Assembly: GCA_002450255.1 (NCBI GenBank) | Contig: DJYW01000174.1 | Location: forward strand, 1 to 11,652 | DNA: 11,652 nt | DNA from: Gammaproteobacteria bacterium UBA6968 | Lineage (GTDB): Bacteria > Pseudomonadota > Gammaproteobacteria > Pseudomonadales > Azotimanducaceae | Direction: 5' to 3' | Shown here: positions 7,538 through 11,652 of the stretch, piece by piece | How the letters are laid out: each line of letters opens with the position of its first letter | Numbering within the stretch: position 1 is the first letter of the stretch | Notes under the pieces: generated by a model | What the model was told of the DNA's origin: nothing | Database searches by the model: none | What the model saw: only the letters and a program-made list of their open reading frames with translations | Program-made: the position numbers and the translations under genes

Positions 7538-7551
7538 CTTCGTAGACGAAG
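7538..7551. promoter_or_regulatory. Perfect inverted repeat CTTCGT-AG-ACGAAG
   Basis: These are six-base perfect arms separated by two bases, 82 bases before the preferred cytochrome c4 start and 30 bases after the possible TAAAAT -10 box. The position and two-fold symmetry suit a dimeric regulator site or a 5'-leader hairpin. Neither can be decided from sequence. Confidence 0.35.
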
Positions 7552-7576
7552 CCACTAATTTAACCAACCAGAGTTT

Positions 7577-7592
7577 GCACGGCAGCGTGCCG
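7577..7592 (+). promoter_or_regulatory. Two overlapping alternative hairpins in the cytochrome c4 leader
   Basis: GCACG-GCAG-CGTGC (7577-7590) and CGGCA-GCG-TGCCG (7580-7592) are mutually exclusive 5-bp stems sharing most of their bases. They lie about 40 bases before the preferred cytochrome c4 start, in what is probably its untranslated leader. They may be leader structure or an operator; it may also be chance in a GC-rich stretch. Confidence 0.3.
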
Positions 7593-7632
7593 CCAAATTC
7601 AGTAGCAACATTAACAGATGGAAGCAAAAGAG

Positions 7633-8268
7633 ATGAGCATGCGGGATTGGACTATTGCAACAACCTTTGCGCTTTTGATAAGTGTGTTTAGCGGCGCTGC
7701 TTATGCCGGCGGCGATCCGGCTGCAGGCAAGGCGCAAGCCATGGTTTGTGCAGCATGCCATGGCGCTGACGGCGCAACGGGTATTGATCCAAGCTATCCC
7801 AGCTTGGCCGGCCAAAATGAAAAGTATTTAAATCGCCAGTTGACCATGTTTCAGTCTGGAGCGCGCAATATCCCAGTTATGACCGCTCAGCTGATTGGCA
7901 AGAGCGAGAAAGATCTGGCGGATTTGGCGGCTTTTTACGCCAGTCTGCCTGCGAAGGGCAAGGAAGCCGGCGGTAGTGATGTTGAGATTGCAACGGCAAC
8001 TCGAATCTATAAAGGCGGTATTGCTGCGAAAGGGGTAGCGGCTTGTGCGGCCTGCCACGGTGTTTCTGGCGAAGGCAATATGTTAGCTGGGTTCCCACGT
8101 ATTGGCGGCCAGATGGCAAACTATACAATCGCTCAGCTGACAGCCTATCGCGAGGGTCAGCGAGACTCTGATGAAGAGTATGGCGCTATGATGCGAAACG
8201 TAGCGCAAGGGCTTACTGACGGTGAAATTCGTCTGCTGGCAGATTACCTACAGGGTTTAGGGCGGTAG
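7633..8268 (+). CDS. Dihaem cytochrome c4
   Basis: A periplasmic or membrane-associated dihaem electron carrier linking respiratory complexes to terminal oxidases. An N-terminal signal peptide (RDWTIATTFALLISVFSGAAYA, cut before GGDPAAGK) is followed by two homologous c-type haem domains. The first has a CAACH motif with axial Met in IPVMTAQL. The second has CAACH in GVAACAACHGVSG with axial Met in EEYGAMMRNVAQGLT. Both haem sites look complete, and the domain duplication is the hallmark of c4. I prefer the ATG at 7633 (211 residues), because GGAAG lies 8 bases before it and it leaves a compact signal peptide. An upstream ATG at 7618 and another at 7639 are alternatives. dsbA follows after 43 bases with no terminator, so the genes are probably co-transcribed. 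Confidence 0.95.
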   Translation: MSMRDWTIATTFALLISVFSGAAYAGGDPAAGKAQAMVCAACHGADGATGIDPSYPSLAGQNEKYLNRQLTMFQSGARNIPVMTAQLIGKSEKDLADLAAFYASLPAKGKEAGGSDVEIATATRIYKGGIAAKGVAACAACHGVSGEGNMLAGFPRIGGQMANYTIAQLTAYREGQRDSDEEYGAMMRNVAQGLTDGEIRLLADYLQGLGR

Positions 8269-8311
8269 TCTTTCCGCTATGTTGATCGCATGATGTGTCG
8301 AGGATGAATCA

Positions 8312-8968
8312 ATGAAACTAATGCAACGAACGACAGCGCTAATAGCCGCGATCAGCTTTTTCGCGTTCAGTCAGGTTGCGGTGGCGGCAAGCGGCGTCAT
8401 GCGTTTCGTCGAGGGCGAGCATTACAACGCGTTGGCTATGCCGGTTGCTACCGACGTTGCGCCCGGTGCTGTGGAAGTGGTCGAGGTGTTTTCCTATCTG
8501 TGCATCCATTGCTACAGTTTTGATCCGCTGTTAAATCGCTGGCAACAGAGGCAAACCGAAGATGTGCAGTTGAATCGCGTCCCGGCCGTGTTTTCGCCGG
8601 ACTGGGAAATCATGGCACAAGCTTTTTATACTGCCGAAGCGCTTGGCGTTGGTGAAAAGCTGCATGTCCCTTACTTCAACGCAATCCATGCGGATCGGGC
8701 GAATATCAGAGATCAAAGTGTGTTGGCCGAATTAGCAAATCGAACCGCCGGTGTGGAAACCGACCAATACACCCAAGTATTCAACGCGTTTTCCGTAAAA
8801 GGTAAGGTCATGCAAGCTAAGGCAAAGACCCGTGCTTACGGTATTACCGGTGTGCCTACGATGATTGTTAACGGCAAATATGTCATCGATGCTGGGGCCG
8901 CGGGTTCGTTCGAGGGTATGCTTGAGATAGTCGATTTCCTAGTCGATAAAGAGCGTGCTGCTCAGTAG
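8312..8968 (+). CDS. dsbA: Thiol:disulfide interchange protein DsbA, with CIHC active site
   Basis: A 218-residue periplasmic thiol oxidase that introduces disulfides into exported proteins. A signal peptide (about residues 1-26, ending VAVAA) precedes a thioredoxin fold with the DsbA helical insertion. The redox motif is C64-I-H-C67 in VEVFSYLCIHCYSFDP. The usual DsbA dipeptide is Pro-His, so Ile replaces Pro here. The cis-proline loop is V181-P182 in GITGVPTM, as in normal DsbA. The ATG has GAGGA 7 bases upstream. It lies 43 bases after cytochrome c4 and 83 bases before the next chosen start, an arrangement shared with Pseudomonas. No dsbB is in the window. Weakly related DsbA-like proteins exist, but length, motif placement and context favour the housekeeping DsbA. 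Confidence 0.93.
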   Translation: MKLMQRTTALIAAISFFAFSQVAVAASGVMRFVEGEHYNALAMPVATDVAPGAVEVVEVFSYLCIHCYSFDPLLNRWQQRQTEDVQLNRVPAVFSPDWEIMAQAFYTAEALGVGEKLHVPYFNAIHADRANIRDQSVLAELANRTAGVETDQYTQVFNAFSVKGKVMQAKAKTRAYGITGVPTMIVNGKYVIDAGAAGSFEGMLEIVDFLVDKERAAQ

Positions 8969-9051
8969 AGAGCCCTACCCCGGTACCCTGTATCCGTGTG
9001 CTCGAGCTAGCGGATCATGCCTTTTTTGCGAGGGCCGTTCGCTATAACATC

Positions 9052-9897
9052 ATGAATCTGCCAGTGCATGTCAAAACTCTGCGCGATAACAGCTTTACCC
9101 AAAGCGACTCGAGATCCTTACGCGATTTAGATAGAGCACTCAATCCAGACGCAATTCGACTCCTTACCTTTAATATTCAGGTAGGGATACACACCCAAGC
9201 ATTCCGAGACTATGTCACGCAAGGGTGGCGCCATGTTTTGCCGCATCGTGAGCGGCATCAAAACTTACTGAAAGTCGCTGATTTGATTCGCGATTTTGAT
9301 CTAGTTGGGCTGCAGGAGGTTGATGGAGGCAGCTTGCGTAGCGGCTTTATCAATCAAGTTGAGTATCTGGCGGCCCGTGCCCGCCTTCCTTATTGGTATA
9401 GTCAAACGAATCGCGACTTTGGCCCCCTCGCGCAACATGGAAATGGCTTATTGGCTCGCGTCTCGCCCCGCGAGCTAGAAGATCATAAGTTGCCGGGAAT
9501 GATCCCGGGACGAGGCGCGGTGGTGGCGCGTTGGCCGTTGGCGGGTTACCCGCAAGATGATGACTTGCTCGTTGTGATGCTGCATCTGTCTTTGGGCCAT
9601 CGGTCCCGCAAGCGCCAATTGGCTGCGGTGCGCCGCTTCGTTGAAGGCCATAAAAATGTGGTGGTGATGGGTGATATGAACACGCTGAGTTCGCAGCTGC
9701 ATCGACGTTCCGAGCTGAGAGCCGCAAACCTACGCCCCGCTGCGGATCTTTTGCCTACCTATCCCGCGTGGCAACCGCAATTGGCCCTGGACCGATTCTA
9801 TGTATCTGAGAACGTCCAAGTAAAGTCCAGCCAAACACTGGCTTGCGCCGTGTCAGATCATTTGCCCCTAGCAATTGAAATTGCCGTGCAGCCTTAA
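9052..9897 (+). CDS. Endonuclease/exonuclease/phosphatase (EEP) family protein
   Basis: About 281 residues with the metal-dependent EEP fold shared by exonuclease III, DNase I and inositol phosphatases. Its substrate is unknown. Signature positions, numbered from this start, are N41 in LLTFNIQVGI, E89 in LVGLQEVDGGSLRSG, D208 and N210 in VVMGDMNTLSS, and D269-H270 in VSDHLPLAIE. NQVEYLAARA and HKLPGMIPGRGAVV between them appear typical of the subgroup that follows dsbA in Pseudomonas-type genomes. No signal peptide or membrane segment is obvious, so it is probably cytoplasmic. The start is uncertain: the frame opens at GTG 8998, but the residues before ATG 9052 look unconserved, and neither start has a good ribosome-binding site. 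It is probably the third gene of the cytochrome c4 - dsbA unit. Confidence 0.88.
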   Translation: MNLPVHVKTLRDNSFTQSDSRSLRDLDRALNPDAIRLLTFNIQVGIHTQAFRDYVTQGWRHVLPHRERHQNLLKVADLIRDFDLVGLQEVDGGSLRSGFINQVEYLAARARLPYWYSQTNRDFGPLAQHGNGLLARVSPRELEDHKLPGMIPGRGAVVARWPLAGYPQDDDLLVVMLHLSLGHRSRKRQLAAVRRFVEGHKNVVVMGDMNTLSSQLHRRSELRAANLRPAADLLPTYPAWQPQLALDRFYVSENVQVKSSQTLACAVSDHLPLAIEIAVQP

Positions 9898-10062
9898 ACT
9901 GTTGTTTAAGAGAGCTCAGTTATTCGTCTCGCCGTTGGTGTAGTCTGCATGCTGCAGCGAAAAGCTTATGTTAGAACGATAGCGCGTATCACCGGCCGCA
10001 AGGTCATCCCGATGGACGGGACAGAAGTGCGATAACGCAGTTTGAGATTGGAGTACAACAAG
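9898..10062. other. Gap between EEP gene and cupin gene
   Basis: This 165-base gap has no convincing terminator or promoter. It holds small inverted repeats CTGCA-TGC-TGCAG (9945-9957) and TCCCG-ATGGA-CGGGA (10007-10021), neither followed by a T-tract. Minus-strand open frames across it show no protein signature. Confidence 0.4.
10050..10053 (+). promoter_or_regulatory. Ribosome-binding site deciding the cupin start
   Basis: GGAG lies 9 bases before ATG 10063. This favours that ATG over the in-frame TTG at 10042, which has no comparable site. Confidence 0.65.
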
Positions 10063-10437
10063 ATGGTAAATTCGCCGGAAAGGCCGTACGCAGCAGTCAA
10101 CCTGGCACATAAACTGACTCTGTTTTCTGAGCACTGGTCGCCCAAAATCGTCTCCACTTACAATCAAAATGACATCATGGTAGTCAAAGCTCAGGGGGCC
10201 TTTAACTGGCATGTACATCCGGATACCGACGATTTCTTTTTAGTTATCAAGGGTAGGCTAACCATTCTATTCCGGGACGGTGAGGTTCAGCTTGGAGCGG
10301 GCGATTTATACGTGGTCCCCAAAGGGGTTGAACATTGCCCAGTTGCGGATGAGGAAGTCCATTTGTTGGTTATCGAACAGAGTGGTACGCCAAATACCGG
10401 CGACATCGCGACTGCGACCGAAAAAGTTATCCTTTGA
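10063..10437 (+). CDS. Single-domain cupin protein (cupin_2 type)
   Basis: A 124-residue cytoplasmic beta-barrel protein of unknown reaction. Cupin motif 1 spans G45 to G64 with H50 and H52 in FNWHVHPDTDDFFLVIKG. Asp57 sits where many cupins have the metal-binding Glu. Motif 2 is G80-D-L-Y-V-V-P86-K-G88-V-E-H91, with H91 as the last ligand. A mononuclear metal site is therefore plausible. The fold resembles mannose-6-phosphate-isomerase-like cupins, but these small proteins range from enzymes to ligand sensors, so no substrate is assigned. The start is set by GGAG 9 bases before ATG 10063. It converges on the GNAT gene with only 24 bases between the stops, and no gene is near enough upstream to suggest a pathway. 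Confidence 0.87.
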   Translation: MVNSPERPYAAVNLAHKLTLFSEHWSPKIVSTYNQNDIMVVKAQGAFNWHVHPDTDDFFLVIKGRLTILFRDGEVQLGAGDLYVVPKGVEHCPVADEEVHLLVIEQSGTPNTGDIATATEKVIL

Positions 10438-10461
10438 GGTCGCCTTCGTCTTGTGCGTTGC

Positions 10462-11034
10462 TCAGTTCTGCTGTGACTGTCGTTCGCGATCATCCCAGTC
10501 TTCTCGTAGCAATCCAAAAACAGCGGTATCGCGCTGGTAGCCGGTCCAGGTCACCCGGTTCTTACGCAAAACCCCTTCTTGTTGTGCCCCGAGTTTTAGT
10601 ACTGCTGCGATGGAGCGTTTGTTGCGAGTATCCACGCGAAATTCAACCTTCCGATAACCGCAGGCAAACGCGTGGTCGAGCATGAGTCGCTTCAATTGGT
10701 TATTGAAACCAATGCCTCGAACCGCAGGTGAAATGTAGGTGTTGCCAATTTCGACAACGCCGTAAGGATCAGGATTGATATAGCGAGTCATTCCGACGAC
10801 TTGGCTTAGTTTTTTGTCGATGATCGCAAAACAGGGTCGACTGGCGGGTAAGAGCAGTTCGGCTGCGGACACGTCGAAGTGCTGGCCTAGCATACAAACC
10901 GGGTAAATTTCCCAAACGTCCTGATCTGCCGCGCATGCCGTGCGCAGTGGCTCCAAATGCTCTTCGGCCAAAGGTTCCAAGACGACTCTGCCCAGAGTCA
11001 GCACGGTGCCGCCAAGCGGTTGAAAGTCTGTCAC
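10462..11034 (-). CDS. GNAT family N-acetyltransferase (RimJ/RimL-like)
   Basis: A 190-residue cytoplasmic acetyl-CoA-dependent acetyltransferase of the Acetyltransf_3/RimL group. The N-terminal beta strand and helix (VVLEPLAEEHLEPLRTACA) open the fold. The acetyl-CoA pyrophosphate loop is around R106-G-I-G109 in YISPAVRGIGFNNQLKRLML, with Asn where the classic motif ends in Gly or Ala. The C-terminal core includes VEFRVDTRNKRSIAAVLKLG and the family-typical EGVLRKNRVTWTGYQRDTAVFGLL. The GTG start has AGGAG exactly 7 bases upstream, much better than the TTG 15 codons earlier. Substrates in this group include ribosomal-protein N-termini, spermidine and antibiotics; nothing here decides among them. 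It converges on the cupin gene and is preceded by 385 bases without a gene. Confidence 0.9.
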   Translation of the reverse strand: MTDFQPLGGTVLTLGRVVLEPLAEEHLEPLRTACAADQDVWEIYPVCMLGQHFDVSAAELLLPASRPCFAIIDKKLSQVVGMTRYINPDPYGVVEIGNTYISPAVRGIGFNNQLKRLMLDHAFACGYRKVEFRVDTRNKRSIAAVLKLGAQQEGVLRKNRVTWTGYQRDTAVFGLLREDWDDRERQSQQN

Positions 11035-11041
11035 AAATGGT

Positions 11042-11046
11042 CTCCT
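11042..11046 (-). promoter_or_regulatory. Ribosome-binding site deciding the GNAT start
   Basis: CTCCT on the + strand reads AGGAG on the minus strand, 7 bases before the GTG at 11034-11032. It supports this GTG over the TTG at 11079. Confidence 0.75.
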
Positions 11047-11109
11047 GTCTTCTTTAGCAGAGCACGGCCCGCTCACCAACCGTTCATTGAGGCGGTTAGA
11101 GCAAGACGA

Positions 11110-11134
11110 ATTGCGATCAATAACTATTGCGATC
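11110..11134. repeat. ATTGCGATC direct repeat overlapping a CAATA-AC-TATTG palindrome
   Basis: ATTGCGATC is found at 11110-11118 and 11126-11134, a 16-base period. The bases between them form a perfect inverted repeat CAATA-AC-TATTG (11118-11129). The cluster lies about 75-100 bases upstream of the GNAT start, where an operator or promoter would be expected. Function is inferred from position only. Confidence 0.4.
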
Positions 11135-11244
11135 GGTAACCAGGGTACGGGGCTTTGTTCGCATCACTTTCGCACGACGTTTAGTGGCGGTCGCCCAATA
11201 GCGGTGTTCTTTCAGGAGTATAGCCGTGTTAAGCGGTCCGTCAG

Positions 11245-11260
11245 TCCGGCCACTTACGGA
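11245..11260 (+). repeat. Short repeat TCCGGCCACTTACGGA, related to two other sites
   Basis: The CCACTTACGG within it (11250-11259) recurs in inverted orientation as CCGTAAGTGG in the hairpin at 11374-11383. A relative, CTGTAAGTGGCGGAGG, starts at 7429. The copy here reads like the 11369-11398 hairpin with about ten central bases missing. It may be a dispersed palindromic element of this genome. Confidence 0.4.
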
Positions 11261-11368
11261 ACTAAAGGTCTAAGTGCAGGTGTAGATAAATGAGTTGCTT
11301 CGACGTGGCGCATACCAGAGGCGCTTCCAAAATGGCTGATATTGGGGCGAATATTGGCGAAAATGCAA

Positions 11369-11398
11369 TCCGGCCGTAAGTGGTCGCTTACGGCCGGA
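11369..11398 (-). terminator. Strong hairpin, probable terminator of the rightmost gene
   Basis: TCCGGCCGTAAG (11369-11380) and CTTACGGCCGGA (11387-11398) form a perfect 12-bp stem with a 6-base loop. On the minus strand it begins about 21 bases after the TAG at 11420 and is followed by TTGCATTTTCG. The T-run is short and interrupted, so termination is likely but not certain. Its similarity to the element at 11245 raises the alternative of a palindromic repeat used as a terminator. Confidence 0.65.
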
Positions 11399-11419
11399 AA
11401 GGTTTGGTACCGGGTGGCT

Positions 11420-11652
11420 CTATTGGCCGCCGGAAGCCTGCGATTCAGTATTCGCTTCACTGTCTACGACGATAGGCATTTGGCATGCTGTATCGAGTAG
11501 TTCTGGGAACTGCTTACGGTAGTCTGATTCGCAGAACAGAATGGTGTTTTTGGCGGTATCGATTACGTAAGCGCGAATGGCTTGAGATCCTGCAGCATCG
11601 ATTGCGTGGTCAAACTTCGGCATACCCAGGCTCGCACGAGCGCCGCCAATGA
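11420..11652 (-). CDS. C-terminal end of a probable PQQ-dependent quinohaemoprotein dehydrogenase (partial)
   Basis: The gene enters from the right edge, and only its last 76 residues are visible. The segment IGGARASLGMPKFDHAIDAAGSQAIRAYVIDTA resembles the end of the cytochrome c domain found at the C-terminus of quinohaemoprotein alcohol dehydrogenases. There the Met of the GMP-x-F motif serves as the sixth haem-iron ligand, and a final helix ends in AY(V/I)I. Such enzymes are periplasmic and pass electrons from alcohol oxidation to the cytochrome chain. The haem CxxCH and the PQQ beta-propeller would be upstream, out of view. About 40 further residues follow the usual end, including two cysteines 16 apart. 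A different cytochrome c-domain protein is possible. The frame has no stop before the window edge, and the ATG at 11623 is probably internal. Confidence 0.62.
   Translation of the reverse strand, partial: IGGARASLGMPKFDHAIDAAGSQAIRAYVIDTAKNTILFCESDYRKQFPELLDTACQMPIVVDSEANTESQASGGQ

Larger units (their letters stand above)
7358..7632. promoter_or_regulatory. Divergent engB / cytochrome c4 control region with inverted repeats
   Basis: This 275-base non-coding region must hold the promoters of both divergent genes. A TAAAAT at 7503-7508 is a possible -10 for cytochrome c4, but no good -35 is placed before it. TAGAAT on the minus strand (about 7386-7391) is a weak -10 candidate for engB. Three inverted repeats stand out: 7429-7477, 7538-7551 and 7577-7592, each listed separately. 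Small open frames crossing the region carry no recognisable protein features. The promoter calls are inference only. Confidence 0.5.
11035..11419. other. 385-base region without a recognised gene, rich in short repeats
   Basis: This region lies between the GNAT start and the stop of the rightmost gene, both on the minus strand. It should contain the GNAT promoter, which I could not place. Visible elements are overlapping direct and inverted repeats at 11110-11134, GGCG-GT-CGCC near 11187-11196, a 15-codon micro-ORF with a good ribosome-binding site (11226-11273), a TCCG...CGGA element at 11245-11260, a tandem ATATTGG(GG)CGA at 11339-11360, and a strong hairpin at 11369-11398. Longer open frames on both strands look random. 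Confidence 0.5.

Noticed and set aside
7278..7627. Small frames across the engB/cytochrome c4 divergent region
   Set aside because: No protein signature, no ribosome-binding site, and they cross the repeats expected of a control region.
8998..9051. Upstream GTG start for the EEP-family gene
   Set aside because: No ribosome-binding site, and the added 18 residues look unconserved. It is kept only as an alternative start.
9945..10021. Inverted repeats CTGCA-TGC-TGCAG and TCCCG-ATGGA-CGGGA as terminators after the EEP gene
   Set aside because: Stems are only 5 bp and neither is followed by a T-tract.
9916..10218. Minus-strand 100-residue frame overlapping the cupin 5' end
   Set aside because: It overlaps a gene with a clear cupin motif and good ribosome-binding site, and contains no recognisable domain.
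11087..11293. Plus-strand 68-residue and minus-strand 68-residue (11254-11460) frames in the right-hand gap
   Set aside because: Composition looks random, no ribosome-binding site supports their starts, and one overlaps the terminator hairpin and the rightmost gene.
1..11652. CRISPR array, transposon, prophage, toxin-antitoxin or other defence system
   Set aside because: No regular repeat-spacer pattern, transposase, integrase, phage gene or defence-type domain was seen. Gene content is mainly housekeeping and respiratory.

Overview
The window is a stretch of mostly core chromosome from a gammaproteobacterium with moderate GC content. The clearest sign is the order DUF2782 gene, polA, engB (yihA/ysxC), cytochrome c4, dsbA, endonuclease/exonuclease/phosphatase-family gene. 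As I recall it, Pseudomonas carries the same block around polA. Protein features such as the cytochrome c4/DsbA pair and the PolA motifs also fit a respiring, probably free-living gammaproteobacterium. I cannot name the genus from sequence alone.

Layout. Positions 1-3368 (+) look like one tight transcription unit: the 3' end of heme O synthase (cyoE/ctaB), a SCO1/SenC copper chaperone, egtB and egtD. The gaps are 26, 7 and 17 bases. The first two genes serve haem-copper oxidase assembly, and the last two make ergothioneine from histidine. A structured 124-base gap separates egtD from a convergent DUF2782 gene, which lies head to head with polA with almost no room between the two starts. polA (+) converges on engB (-). 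A 275-base divergent region rich in inverted repeats then leads to the cytochrome c4 - dsbA - EEP-phosphohydrolase unit (+). The last 1.7 kb is more accessory: a single-domain cupin (+), a convergent GNAT acetyltransferase (-), a 385-base non-coding stretch with hairpins and short repeats, and the C-terminal end of what looks like a PQQ-dependent quinohaemoprotein dehydrogenase (-), running off the right edge.

How the genes work together. cyoE and sco supply haem and copper to terminal oxidases. Cytochrome c4 is a dihaem electron carrier to such oxidases. The DsbA thiol oxidase acts in the same periplasm where cytochromes and Sco need controlled cysteine chemistry. The quinohaemoprotein dehydrogenase, if real, would feed electrons into the cytochrome c pool. 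egtB/egtD add a low-molecular-weight thiol antioxidant. PolA and EngB are housekeeping functions in DNA repair and 50S ribosome assembly.

I found no CRISPR array, transposase, integrase, tRNA or rRNA, and no convincing new multi-gene system. The best leads are the ergothioneine genes inside an oxidase-assembly operon with a cysteine-type EgtB signature, an atypical CIHC DsbA active site, and non-coding palindromes, including a short motif (TCCGGCCACTTACGG-like) that recurs three times.
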